Shown here: piece after piece, positions 19,002-27,638 of the stretch | Position numbering within the stretch: position 1 is the first letter of the stretch | How the letters are laid out: each line of letters opens with the position of its first letter | Assembly (NCBI RefSeq): GCF_000620805.1 | Contig: NZ_KK211187.1 | Span: 1,025,957-1,089,956, forward strand | Reading direction: 5' to 3' | DNA length: 64,000 bases | DNA from: Exiguobacterium undae DSM 14481 | GTDB lineage: Bacteria > Bacillota > Bacilli > Exiguobacteriales > Exiguobacteriaceae | The notes under the pieces: model-generated | Databases searched by the model: none | Seen by the model: the letters and a program-made list of their open reading frames with translations, nothing else | Told to the model about the DNA's origin: nothing | Translations under genes and position numbers: made by a program

Positions 19002-20219
19002 ATGGCAGTCTTCATATATGAAGGTCGAACGATGGCCGGTAAACGAAAAAAAGGAAAAATTACCGCTTTAACCAAACGGGAGGCGGCCGAACGATTACGG
19101 ACCGATCAAATTGCCGTGACGTCACTCGAGAAACAAGAATCAAAAGGATTAAATACTGAAATTACGTTTTTGACCGCTAAACCGAAGATTGAGCATCTCG
19201 TCATGTATGCCCGACAGTTTGCGACACTTGTCCGCTCCGGTGTCTCGATCGTTAAGGCAACGGAAATCTTACGGAAACAGACGGAATCGAAACCACTGGA
19301 ACGGGCGCTCGTCGAGGTCGAGGATGATTTACGGAGCGGGATTCAGTTTTCACAGGCCATCGAGAAACATCCCCGCGTGTTTGATACGTTTTTCGTCAGT
19401 ATGGCGATGGCCGGGGAAGCGAGCGGAAACTTGGAAGAAGCACTGGACAACATCGTCACCCAGCTTCAGAAACAGTACGAAATCAAACGGAAGGTCATCT
19501 CCGCCTTGATTTACCCGGCGGTCGTCTCAGTTGTTGCGATCGGCGTCGTCGTTTTCTTGATGCTGAACGTCGTCCCGACGTTTGCCTCGATTTTTGATCA
19601 GCTCGGCAGTGAGTTGCCGTTGATCACCAAAATCGTCGTTGCGGTATCCGACTTTTTTGTCGCCTACTGGTGGGTCTTGCTACTGATTGCCTTTGGGCTG
19701 CTCGGTCTGTTGTACTTCAACTTAAAGAATGAACGGCAACGGGTGATCTTTGACCGCCTGATATTAATGATTCCGGTGTTTGGTCCGTTGATTCAAAAAT
19801 CACAAATTGCTTTAATGACACGGGGACTGGCCGTTTTACTGAATGCCTCCGTCCCGATTCTTGCGTCACTCGACATCACAGAACGGATCGTCACGAACCG
19901 GGTCATCCGCAAAGGGATTGCCGGCGCGAACGAAGCGATGTCACGGGGGATTCCGATGCACGAACCGTTATCAAAAAACAAATATTTTCCACCTCTCGTG
20001 ACGCAGATGATTGCAATCGGGGAGGAGTCGGGACGGCTCGACTCGATGCTGACGGAAGTTGCCGACTTTTACGAAACGGAAGTCGAAACGACGACGGATC
20101 GTTTGAAGTCCATCATTGAGCCGTTATTGATCGTCGTTTTGGCCGTCATCGTCGGTGTCATCGTCATCGCGGTTGTTGTACCAATGTTTAAAATCTACTC
20201 CGATATCCAAGCCAGTTGA
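19002..20219 (+). CDS. pilC: type IV pilus inner-membrane platform protein
   Basis: PilC is the polytopic membrane platform that couples the PilB/PilT motors to pilin insertion. The 405-residue protein contains two homologous T2SSF-type domains (about residues 65-190 and 270-395), each with MARQFATLVRSGV-like and MTRGLAVLLNASVPI motifs. Three hydrophobic helices lie near 168-190, 218-240 and 372-396. A conserved GEESGRLDSML segment is present. It follows pilT by 4 bases. Confidence 0.95.
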   Translation: MAVFIYEGRTMAGKRKKGKITALTKREAAERLRTDQIAVTSLEKQESKGLNTEITFLTAKPKIEHLVMYARQFATLVRSGVSIVKATEILRKQTESKPLERALVEVEDDLRSGIQFSQAIEKHPRVFDTFFVSMAMAGEASGNLEEALDNIVTQLQKQYEIKRKVISALIYPAVVSVVAIGVVVFLMLNVVPTFASIFDQLGSELPLITKIVVAVSDFFVAYWWVLLLIAFGLLGLLYFNLKNERQRVIFDRLILMIPVFGPLIQKSQIALMTRGLAVLLNASVPILASLDITERIVTNRVIRKGIAGANEAMSRGIPMHEPLSKNKYFPPLVTQMIAIGEESGRLDSMLTEVADFYETEVETTTDRLKSIIEPLLIVVLAVIVGVIVIAVVVPMFKIYSDIQAS

Positions 20220-20357
20220 CAACTGTCAAAACATTTACCTTTTGTACAAAAAAGTCATTTTCTACAAAAAATATGGTGCTACTATAATAGTATTCATCTG
20301 GACAGTATGACCTATACACCAGTCGCAGTTAAAAAGTACTAGGGAGGAATAGTAAAC
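20216..20357 (+). promoter_or_regulatory. pilA promoter region with an upstream inverted repeat
   Basis: A TATAAT at 20283-20288 lies 75 bases before the pilA ATG, with only a poor -35 candidate upstream (TTTCTA). AGGGAGGAA precedes the start codon. A TTGAC/GTCAA inverted repeat with a 4-base spacer sits at 20216-20229, overlapping the pilC stop, and A/T-rich tracts follow. A separate strong promoter would explain the higher expression needed for the major pilin. The inverted repeat could be an operator or a weak attenuator. Confidence 0.6.
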
Positions 20358-20876
20358 ATGTTAGAACGTATGAAAGAAATCTGGTTAGATGCAAAACAAA
20401 TGCGCGATGAGCGTGGTTTGACATTGATCGAGTTACTCGTAGTTGTCGTTATCTTAGGTATCATTGCAGCAATCGCTGTCGTCGCCATCGGCGGATTGAT
20501 CGAGAACTCACGTAAGGATGCGGTTGTATCCGATGCGAAACAATTGGTTTCGGCTGCGAAGTTGTATGCATCTTCAAACCCGATTCAAGCAGGAGAATCA
20601 ATTATTTTAGGTGTTAATGAGAACGGAAACCCAATTACATCTACACCTGCTTCTGCTAGTGTTCCTGTTCGTAAAGAATCATTAGGAAAATATATCGATA
20701 CTATGAAAGATGCGTTAAATTCTGATGCAGACTATAAAGATTCTTTCGTCCTTGTTGAAGAAGATAAAGGAAAATATACTTATACTGTTACATTAACTAG
20801 TAAAAAAACAACTAATGAATATTTTGAAGAAGTCACAGCTTCAGATTTAAAACGTTCAACAATTGAAGTGAACTAA
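20358..20876 (+). CDS. pilA: major type IV pilin
   Basis: The 172-residue prepilin has a 20-residue charged leader ending ...MRDERG, then LTLIELLVVVVILGIIAAIA with E5 after the predicted PilD cleavage site. The N-terminal helix ends about residue 50 and a beta-rich globular head follows. The first half resembles its neighbours in base use, while the part from about 20577 is much richer in A and T (for example SLGKYIDTMKDALNSDADYK). It stands alone between its own promoter region and a terminator. The long leader is unusual compared with the common 6-10 residues of proteobacterial type IVa pilins. Confidence 0.92.
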   Translation: MLERMKEIWLDAKQMRDERGLTLIELLVVVVILGIIAAIAVVAIGGLIENSRKDAVVSDAKQLVSAAKLYASSNPIQAGESIILGVNENGNPITSTPASASVPVRKESLGKYIDTMKDALNSDADYKDSFVLVEEDKGKYTYTVTLTSKKTTNEYFEEVTASDLKRSTIEVN

Positions 20877-20883
20877 TCATGAT

Positions 20884-20907
20884 TACCCCCATCTCGGGGG
20901 TTTTTTT
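20884..20907 (+). terminator. terminator after pilA
   Basis: CCCCC and GGGGG arms with an ATCTC loop are followed by seven T residues. It lies between pilA and pilD and would let pilA be transcribed in excess of the downstream genes. Confidence 0.9.
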
Positions 20908-20935
20908 CTGAACTTTTTTAAGGAGGGAATGCACG

Positions 20936-21691
20936 ATGACTGTCGTCTTTACGGTTTATTTTTTCCTGATCGGGATGCTTGTGACCTCATTTACGAATGT
21001 CGTCGGTTTACGGGTGCCGGTCGGGGAATCGGTTGTCCGTCCACGGTCACATTGTCCGAACTGCGGGCATGTTCTGGGTCCGCTCGAGTTGACGCCGGTG
21101 ATCGGCTATCTCGTCTTGCGCGGCAAATGCCGGACGTGTCAGTTGCCAATCTCCATCAAATATCCGGCGCTCGAATTACTCGGTGGCATCCTGTATGCCT
21201 ACGCCTTTTATCAGTTTGGTTGGTCGATGCAATTCGTCCTGTCGATTCTGTTGACGAGTCTGCTTAGCATCCTCGTCATGTCCGATCTTGCCTATATGCT
21301 GATTCCGAATAAAATCTTATTATTCTTTTTACCGATTAGTCTGATTGTTCGCTACCTTTCTCCCCTTGAGAACTGGTATAATCCAATTATTGGCGGATTT
21401 GTCGGCTTCTTTCTATTGTTCGTGATCTTTCTTGCGTCACGCCAAGGGATGGGGGCTGGTGACGTAAAACTATTTGGATTGCTCGGTATTTTTTTAGGAC
21501 CGTTAAATGTCGTGATTGCGTTGTTCGTCTCTGCTTTTGTCGGCTCGATCATCGGACTGACGTTGCTTGGATTAAAACGGGTCCAGCGGAAACAACCGAT
21601 ACCGTTTGTGCCGTCGATCGCCATCGGGACACTACTGACATATTACTTTGCGGACGATTGGATAAAGCTTTATCTCGATCTGTTCCTCTAG
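20936..21691 (+). CDS. pilD: prepilin peptidase / N-methyltransferase
   Basis: This 251-residue integral membrane aspartyl protease removes prepilin leaders and methylates the new N-terminus. Two CxxC pairs in the N-terminal domain (CPNCGHVLGPLELTPVIGYL and CRTC) are typical of bifunctional enzymes. The catalytic aspartates are in VMSDLAYMLIPNK and GAGDVKLFGLLG. About six to eight hydrophobic helices are visible. It occupies the position of B. subtilis comC downstream of folC, so it may also process competence pseudopilins encoded elsewhere. Confidence 0.95.
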   Translation: MTVVFTVYFFLIGMLVTSFTNVVGLRVPVGESVVRPRSHCPNCGHVLGPLELTPVIGYLVLRGKCRTCQLPISIKYPALELLGGILYAYAFYQFGWSMQFVLSILLTSLLSILVMSDLAYMLIPNKILLFFLPISLIVRYLSPLENWYNPIIGGFVGFFLLFVIFLASRQGMGAGDVKLFGLLGIFLGPLNVVIALFVSAFVGSIIGLTLLGLKRVQRKQPIPFVPSIAIGTLLTYYFADDWIKLYLDLFL

Positions 21692-21709
21692 GAAAGGAAG
21701 AATCTACAT

Positions 21710-23452
21710 ATGCCGCAAGCTAGGCGCAGAGGTACATATATTTACTTTAATTTTACGGATGTCGGGATTTTCGGAGCGGTCGTCAAAAAAGGGGTCATCA
21801 AACGCCGTGCCGTCGTCTCGCTTCCACCGGGGACGCTTCAGGGCGGATGGTTACAGCCGGAAGCTTCGCTTGATTTGATTTTTGACAGTTTGCTCGCCAA
21901 GCTGAAGGTACCCCGCGGTTCCCAAGCGGTCTTGGCACTTGATGGTTCGCTTGTCCTCGCCCGAAAACTCGAAATTCCCGAGACGATCGAGACGAATCAG
22001 ATTCGCGGGTACTTGTTCATGGAACTTGGACACAGTATCGTCCTGCCGTTTGAAGAACCATATTTTGATTACACGTTACTGGAAGAAGACGGTAAACGGG
22101 AAATCATGTTGTATGCCGCTCCAAACGAAGCGTTAAAACAATACATGGAGTTGTTCAAACAAAAGCATCTCCGGCTGGTCGCGGCTGAGCCGCAACCGCT
22201 CGCGACATTTTTTGGTCTCGACTCGCTTTATGAGGTCGAAGCAGACAGCAATCTGCTGATCTGGAACGTTAATGCGACGAATCATCAATTGATCATCATC
22301 GAGGACAAAGTTCCGCGCTTGATTCGTTCCGTTGATACGTTTGTCTCGAATGCCTGGGACGTGGATGTCATGGACGACCGCCTGCATTATCGGTATCGAT
22401 CGGACGATGCGAACGTCGAAATGATTTTAGAAGAAATGCTGCTCGAATTTTCACGTGTACTTGATTTTTACCGCTTTTCGTTAGCACGGGACGGACGGGA
22501 AATCAGCCGGGTCATGTTGACGGGAGACTTCCCGTTTCAAGAGGAACTGGTCCGCCGGTTTGAAGCAAACTTTGATCTAAGGCTCGAACAAGTCCCGGAT
22601 ACGCTTGAGTTGACTGGTCAACCGATTCCAAAAGCTTATCTGCCGCTTGTCGGTCTCGCGACGGTCCACAAAGACCGGATTAATCTGTTGCCGGACAGTG
22701 ATGTCGCGCCGAAGTTTCCGCTGGTCGCTTCATTGGTCTTGCTGCTGTTTGGCGGAATGATCGGTGGGTATCTCTACTGGCAGACCGATCAATTTGCGGA
22801 CCGGATGGAAACAGCGAACAATCAAATTCAAATCGTCCGGACGCTCCAGTCCGAATCGGCGCAGTCCGCGAAGCAAGAAGTCGCGCAGTTGAAACAGACG
22901 GTCGATGACCTTGAAGCGATTCCACGTCCGGCTGTCCCGGCACTCGAACGGATTACCCGGTACTTGCCGGAGCGGGGATACATCCTGCAGTTCGCCTACG
23001 CGGCGGATCATACGGTGACGATGAATGCCCAGTTCGAGACACTGGACGAACTAAACAGATTTTACCGTCAATTGTTGACGGATACGGCCTTTACGGGCAT
23101 CACGTTGACGAGTGTGACGACTAAAACCATGAACGAAGAGGCGGAGGTCGTCACGTCGACGACAGTCGATCCGACGACCGGCGAAGAAATTCCGACGACG
23201 ACGATCACACCATCGGATGACACGGAGACGGAAGAACCCCGTTACATCGGTCAATTTGCGTTGACGGTCGTCCCGGCGGAGGTCATCAAGGGCGAAACGA
23301 ATCAAGCCGATCCGGATGCTCCAAAAGAAGACGGTACGACGGATCCGGCAGTCGAGCCGGAGTCGAACTCAGATGAGGTCGTTCCGGAAACGACGGACCC
23401 GGAACCAGGCGAAGTCGTCTCGACTGAAGTAGAGGAGGTGGAAGAAAATTGA
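21710..23452 (+). CDS. PilM-PilN fusion protein, type IV pilus alignment complex
   Basis: The 580-residue protein joins two families that are normally separate. Residues 1 to about 318 follow the PilM actin-like fold (EIPETIETNQIRGYLFMEL, then LRLVAAEPQPLATFF), though the usual N-terminal DIG nucleotide motif is replaced by NFTDVG. At 323-328 the sequence RINLLP is the cytosolic peptide with which PilN binds PilM. It is followed by a transmembrane helix (about 337-356), a coiled coil (360-402) and a PilN-type periplasmic-like domain. The tail (about 485-580) is low-complexity and acidic with Thr, Glu and Pro. It overlaps pilO by 4 bases, matching the PilM-N-O order. The fusion is one open frame with no interruption. 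Confidence 0.85.
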   Translation: MPQARRRGTYIYFNFTDVGIFGAVVKKGVIKRRAVVSLPPGTLQGGWLQPEASLDLIFDSLLAKLKVPRGSQAVLALDGSLVLARKLEIPETIETNQIRGYLFMELGHSIVLPFEEPYFDYTLLEEDGKREIMLYAAPNEALKQYMELFKQKHLRLVAAEPQPLATFFGLDSLYEVEADSNLLIWNVNATNHQLIIIEDKVPRLIRSVDTFVSNAWDVDVMDDRLHYRYRSDDANVEMILEEMLLEFSRVLDFYRFSLARDGREISRVMLTGDFPFQEELVRRFEANFDLRLEQVPDTLELTGQPIPKAYLPLVGLATVHKDRINLLPDSDVAPKFPLVASLVLLLFGGMIGGYLYWQTDQFADRMETANNQIQIVRTLQSESAQSAKQEVAQLKQTVDDLEAIPRPAVPALERITRYLPERGYILQFAYAADHTVTMNAQFETLDELNRFYRQLLTDTAFTGITLTSVTTKTMNEEAEVVTSTTVDPTTGEEIPTTTITPSDDTETEEPRYIGQFALTVVPAEVIKGETNQADPDAPKEDGTTDPAVEPESNSDEVVPETTDPEPGEVVSTEVEEVEEN

Positions 23453-24177
23453 AACGGTATAGTGGTTTCATACTTCTCGCCGTGACGATTTTACTTGTCG
23501 TCGGTGGTCTATCCTACTTTGGTTATACGACGTATACGACGTATCAAGAACTGAATCGAACGGAAGCGACACTCGAACGGGAACAGATGGCACTCGAAGC
23601 CGCGAAGGCGAATGAGCAGAAAGTCGATGTCGCGGAGTCGAGTTTCCTCCAGAAACAAGTCCCGGTCCTGCCGGCGAATGATGATGTCCTCGATGCCATC
23701 AATGCAGCGAGCCAGATTGCCGGTGTGAAAGTACAAGCCATTACATTTGGTGCGGCAGGGGCTGAAACACCAGCATCACCCGTCCAGTCGACGCCAGTCG
23801 TTGACGGGGCGATGGCGACGGAATCGGAAACGGAAGCTGCCGAGACGGCAGAGACACCGGTCGCGGCGACGACCGCAACCGCTTTGCCGGCTTCTTTGAC
23901 CGTGGAGGCGCCGTCGTATCTTGAATTGATGGCGTTCCTGAAGCAAATCGAACGAACGGACCGGATCACGATTTTACGGCAGATTCAGCTGACAGGTCCG
24001 GATGAACCAGGTGCGGGTAGTCAGACGATCGTCTTAGAGGACGAGATGATGTCGTTTACGGTCGAAATCGAAAGTTACTACCGTCCGGATTTGACGCAAT
24101 TGATTCCGGATAAGAAGACGCCGTTACAGGAGACGACACCAAAATCCGATCCCTTTGTCGATGTCACAGGTAACTAA
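23449..24177 (+). CDS. pilO: PilO-like type IV pilus alignment protein
   Basis: This 242-residue bitopic membrane protein has an N-terminal helix (about 6-28), a coiled coil (32-68) and a ferredoxin-like globular domain ending near 210 (SYLELMAFLKQIERTDRI, then MMSFTVEIESYYRP). A low-complexity Ala/Thr/Glu insert occupies about residues 101-148. It would pair with the PilN half of the upstream fusion. Its start lies within the end of that gene, and a strong terminator follows, so it closes the pilus operon. Confidence 0.85.
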   Translation: MKRYSGFILLAVTILLVVGGLSYFGYTTYTTYQELNRTEATLEREQMALEAAKANEQKVDVAESSFLQKQVPVLPANDDVLDAINAASQIAGVKVQAITFGAAGAETPASPVQSTPVVDGAMATESETEAAETAETPVAATTATALPASLTVEAPSYLELMAFLKQIERTDRITILRQIQLTGPDEPGAGSQTIVLEDEMMSFTVEIESYYRPDLTQLIPDKKTPLQETTPKSDPFVDVTGN

Positions 24178-24185
24178 AGACGAGG

Positions 24186-24220
24186 CAAGTGTTTCTCCTT
24201 CTCGGAGAAGCACTTGTTTT
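24186..24220 (+). terminator. terminator at the end of the pilus operon
   Basis: Arms CAAGTGTTTCTCC and GGAGAAGCACTTG with a short TTCTC loop precede a T run. It separates the pilus genes from maf. Confidence 0.9.
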
Positions 24221-24284
24221 TCGTTATACTGGAAGTTGATTGCAACAAGGCAGGTCGAAAAAATACGAAAAGAGCGTGATACTG

Positions 24285-24863
24285 ATGTTAACGCAACACC
24301 ACTTGATTCTGGCTTCCGCGTCCCCGAGACGGACTGAACTATTACGACAGATCGGTGTACCGCATACGGTGCGGCCGGCCGATGTGCTGGAAGAAGCCCC
24401 TTATCCGATGTCTTCCGAGGATTACGTGATGTATTTGTCACAAAAAAAGGCACGCGCTGTGGCACAACCCGGTGAAGTGATCTTGGCTGCGGATACGGTC
24501 GTGTCACTGGATCACCGGATCCTTGAAAAACCGGCGGACCGAACAGCTGCCCTTGAGATGCTGCGGTTGTTGTCCGGGCGGACACATGAAGTCGTGACCG
24601 GGGTGACGATTTTAACGGACGAGCGGGAAGAGACGTTCACCGTGACGACAAAAGTCCGTTTTTGTACGATTCCGGAAAGTTGGATGCTGTCGTACGTCGC
24701 GACCGATGAACCGTATGACAAGGCCGGTGGATACGGCATCCAAGGCATCGGCGGACTGTTCGTTGAGGCGATTGACGGCGATTATTATAATGTCGTCGGC
24801 TTACCGATTAATCCAATCAGCCGTCGTCTCGATATGCTGGGAATCAAACCGATGTTTGCGTAA
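24285..24863 (+). CDS. maf: Maf family nucleotide pyrophosphatase
   Basis: Maf proteins hydrolyse non-canonical or methylated nucleoside triphosphates (often dTTP/UTP or modified forms) and affect septum formation. The 192-residue protein has the N-terminal ILASASPRRTELLRQIG, the ILAADTVVS motif, and the GGYGIQG signature. The ATG at 24285 is chosen because it places the ILASASPRR motif at the usual distance from the N-terminus; a TTG at 24240 would add 15 residues with no family support. The maf-radC-mreB order is standard in Bacillales. Confidence 0.93.
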   Translation: MLTQHHLILASASPRRTELLRQIGVPHTVRPADVLEEAPYPMSSEDYVMYLSQKKARAVAQPGEVILAADTVVSLDHRILEKPADRTAALEMLRLLSGRTHEVVTGVTILTDEREETFTVTTKVRFCTIPESWMLSYVATDEPYDKAGGYGIQGIGGLFVEAIDGDYYNVVGLPINPISRRLDMLGIKPMFA

Positions 24864-24888
24864 TTCCTCGTCAGAAAGGTCGGATGTA

Positions 24889-25542
24889 GTGATTGAATGG
24901 CCAAAGGATATGGTTCAACTCAAAGGGTTGGCACAGGCGACGACGGTCGAATTGTTGGCGTGTCTCGTTCGAAGCGGCACCCGGAACCGGGGACCGCTCG
25001 AAATCGCGGAAGAACTGCTCGACATCTACCCGTCCTTGATCGAACTCGAGGCGGCGGGTGTCGGCGGGCTTGAGAAAGCACCCGGTGTCGGAAAAGCCAA
25101 AGCGTTGCAAATCATGGCCGGGCTTGAGCTCGGACGCCGGCTCGTCACCGAACCGAAGTGGGTTCGCCCGGTCGTTCGTTCACCGGATGATGCGGCAGAA
25201 TTATTGATGGAGGAGATGCGCCTGTATCAACAGGAACATTTCATCTGTCTGTATTTGAACACGAAAAACGAAGTCATTTCCAAAAAGACGCTGTTTATCG
25301 GCGGTCTCAATACGTCGATCGTCCATCCCCGTGATATTTTCCGTGAAGCCATCCGCTGTTCGGCGGCAAGCTTCATTGCCGTCCATAATCATCCATCGGG
25401 TGACCCGACACCAAGCCGGGAAGATATCGAGGTGTCGGAGCGGATGGTCGAGGCCGGAAGATTGATCGGAATCAGCTGCATCGATCACCTCGTCATCGGG
25501 CATGGACAATTTATTAGTATGAAACAGCGGGGATTTATGTAA
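24889..25542 (+). CDS. radC: RadC family JAB/MPN-domain protein
   Basis: The product has 217 residues from GTG 24889, nine bases after AAAGG. An N-terminal helix-hairpin-helix part (AAGVGGLEKAPGVGKAKALQI) precedes an MPN+/JAMM domain with the metal motif HNHPSGDPTPSREDIE. The role of RadC in the cell is unsettled; early reports linked it to DNA repair. The N-terminus lacks the common RadC opening LPxxERPREK, so it is slightly short. An upstream ATG at 24706 would lie deep inside maf and is rejected. Confidence 0.92.
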   Translation: MIEWPKDMVQLKGLAQATTVELLACLVRSGTRNRGPLEIAEELLDIYPSLIELEAAGVGGLEKAPGVGKAKALQIMAGLELGRRLVTEPKWVRPVVRSPDDAAELLMEEMRLYQQEHFICLYLNTKNEVISKKTLFIGGLNTSIVHPRDIFREAIRCSAASFIAVHNHPSGDPTPSREDIEVSERMVEAGRLIGISCIDHLVIGHGQFISMKQRGFM

Positions 25543-25547
25543 GAATA

Positions 25548-25591
25548 ACGTCTGAGGGGGGAAGTCTGTTTCCCGACCTCAGGCGTTTTTT
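25548..25591 (+). terminator. terminator after radC
   Basis: ACGTCTGAGG pairs with CCTCAGGCGT, with a further inner GGGAA/TTCCC pairing, followed by six T residues. Confidence 0.88.
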
Positions 25592-25639
25592 CTTATGAAT
25601 CAATAAATGAACTGTAAACAAGCTGTAACGTTTTAACGC

Positions 25640-25667
25640 TTTCCAAGGAAGGCTTTTCCGTTATAAT
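25640..25667 (+). promoter_or_regulatory. promoter of the mreBCD-minCD operon
   Basis: A consensus TATAAT -10 (25662-25667) has a weak TTTCCA -35 (25640-25645) 16 bases upstream. It lies after the radC terminator and 37 bases before the mreB start, which has GAGAGGGG as ribosome site. Confidence 0.65.
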
Positions 25668-25704
25668 TAGTGAAGTGTATTCTCAGAGAGGGGTTTTTTG
25701 AATA

Positions 25705-26739
25705 ATGTTTGGATCATTTAGCCGTGAAATCGGCATTGACTTAGGTACGGCAAACACGCTCGTTTATGTGAAGGGGCAAGGAATCGTCGTGCGCGAACCT
25801 TCCGTTGTCGCATTCCGTACGGATACAGGAAAGATTGAAGCAGTTGGTAATGCTGCGAAGAACATGATTGGACGGACACCGGGGAACGTGACGGCACGAC
25901 GCCCGATGAAAGATGGGGTTATCGCCGATTATGAAACAACGGCTACGATGATCAAATACTTCATGGACCAAGCAACAAAGAAAAAAGGATTGTTCTCATC
26001 AAAAACGAACGTCATGATCTGTGTACCAAGCGGTATCACATCGGTCGAAAAACGGGCGGTTGAAGATGCAGCGAAACTTGCTGGAGCGCGTGAAGCGTAT
26101 ACGATCGAAGAACCGTTCGCAGCAGCAATCGGAGCCGGTCTACCGGTTTCAGAACCAACAGGATCCATGGTCGTCGACATCGGTGGCGGAACAACAGAAG
26201 TCGCTGTCATTTCACTTGGTGGGATCGTGACGAGCCAATCGATTCGTGTCGGTGGAGATGAGATGGACGAGTCGATCATTCGTTACATCAAATCAAAATA
26301 CAACCTGATGATCGGAGAGCGGACGGCAGAGACGTTGAAAATGACAATCGGTTATGCCCGCATCGATGAAGAGTCAGAAAACGAAACGATGGAAATTCGT
26401 GGACGTGACCTCGTCACAGGACTTCCGAAGCAGATTGAAGTGACAAGTGCAGAAATTTGCGACGCGTTATCCGATACGGTGGATGCGATTTTAGCAGGCG
26501 TCAAACACACGCTGGAACAGACACCGCCGGAATTGTCAGCGGATGTCATGGATCGCGGAATCGTCTTGACAGGTGGCGGTGCCCTCCTGAAAAACTTGGA
26601 TTCAGTCATTGAAGACGAGACACGCATCTTGACACTCGTTGCGGAAAACGCACTCGACTGTGTTGCAATCGGTACAGGTAAATCACTGGAGATGATGAAT
26701 GTATTGCGTTCGAAATCAGGCATCTCACAAAAAAGATAA
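25705..26739 (+). CDS. mreB: rod shape-determining actin homologue MreB
   Basis: MreB forms membrane-associated filaments that direct lateral wall synthesis. The 344-residue protein has the phosphate-1 motif [19 protein letters not shown] near residue 7, phosphate-2 [16 protein letters not shown] and the adenosine motif [15 protein letters not shown]. It starts with ATG after AGAGAGGGG and heads the five-gene shape and division cluster. Expected partners are MreC and MreD directly downstream. Confidence 0.98.
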   Translation: MFGSFSREIGIDLGTANTLVYVKGQGIVVREPSVVAFRTDTGKIEAVGNAAKNMIGRTPGNVTARRPMKDGVIADYETTATMIKYFMDQATKKKGLFSSKTNVMICVPSGITSVEKRAVEDAAKLAGAREAYTIEEPFAAAIGAGLPVSEPTGSMVVDIGGGTTEVAVISLGGIVTSQSIRVGGDEMDESIIRYIKSKYNLMIGERTAETLKMTIGYARIDEESENETMEIRGRDLVTGLPKQIEVTSAEICDALSDTVDAILAGVKHTLEQTPPELSADVMDRGIVLTGGGALLKNLDSVIEDETRILTLVAENALDCVAIGTGKSLEMMNVLRSKSGISQKR

Positions 26740-26753
26740 GGACGGGATGAGCG

Positions 26754-27638
26754 ATGAAGCGATTTTTAAATAATCGAAAACTGCTCATCACACTCCTTAG
26801 TTTTCTCCTTTTGGTGATTTTAATCGGGATTTCGCTTCAGGGACGTAACCAAACCCACTGGTATCAAAGTTTTGTCCGCGATACGGTGGGGGTCGGGCAA
26901 CGTCTGTTTGCGACACCGATTGGCTGGATTGATGATACGGTCACTTCGGTTAAAGAAGTGCGCGATGTGTATAAGGAAAATGAGTATTTAAAATCACGAC
27001 TGGGGGACTATGCGGGAAATTCCGTCAAGGTCCGCGACTTGGAACGTGAAAATGAAGAATTAAAAGACATGTTGAACTTAAAAGGTTCGATTCGTGACTA
27101 TACATTACTTCCGGCAGAAATGATCGGTCGGACGTCATCCGAATGGCAACGGTTCGTCACGGTCAATATCGGAAAAGAACAAGGTGTCAAAGCCGATATG
27201 GCAGTCGTGACAGCAGACGGACTGATCGGCCGCGTCATTCAGACGAGTGCCTACACGTCGCTCGTGCAACTACTGTCTGATACAAGCCGGACGAACAACG
27301 TCTCCGCTGTTGCGGATGATACAAAAGGCAAAGGGGTATTCGGAACGATCGAAGGATTTGATGAAGAAACGAATCTGTTGAAGTTCACGAAGATTCCAAA
27401 CGATGCCAAATTAAAAAAAGGTCAGACGGTGACGACTTCTGGACTTGGTGGTAAATATCCAAGCGGAATCGTCGTTGGGAAGATCGAACAGGTGAAATCG
27501 GATCAATACGGTGCTTCGAAAATTGCATACGTCAAACCGGCAGCAGACTTCGAACAGTTTGGTCACGTTTTCGTGATTCAACGCGAAGCGAAGGAACCTT
27601 TCGCTGAGACCGACAAGGGAGGGGACACTAGTGAATAA
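26754..27638 (+). CDS. mreC: rod shape-determining protein MreC
   Basis: MreC links MreB to the wall-synthesis complex. The 294-residue protein has a short cytosolic N-terminus, one transmembrane helix (about 9-28), a coiled coil (about 65-96) and a C-terminal beta-barrel domain with GLIGRVIQTSAYTSLVQLL and a TTSGLGGKYPSGIVVGKI motif. It follows mreB by 14 bases and overlaps mreD by 8. Confidence 0.96.
   Translation: MKRFLNNRKLLITLLSFLLLVILIGISLQGRNQTHWYQSFVRDTVGVGQRLFATPIGWIDDTVTSVKEVRDVYKENEYLKSRLGDYAGNSVKVRDLERENEELKDMLNLKGSIRDYTLLPAEMIGRTSSEWQRFVTVNIGKEQGVKADMAVVTADGLIGRVIQTSAYTSLVQLLSDTSRTNNVSAVADDTKGKGVFGTIEGFDEETNLLKFTKIPNDAKLKKGQTVTTSGLGGKYPSGIVVGKIEQVKSDQYGASKIAYVKPAADFEQFGHVFVIQREAKEPFAETDKGGDTSE

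Noticed and set aside
24706-24888. 61-residue N-terminal extension of RadC
   Set aside because: It would lie inside maf in another frame; GTG 24889 has a ribosome site and fits the family start.
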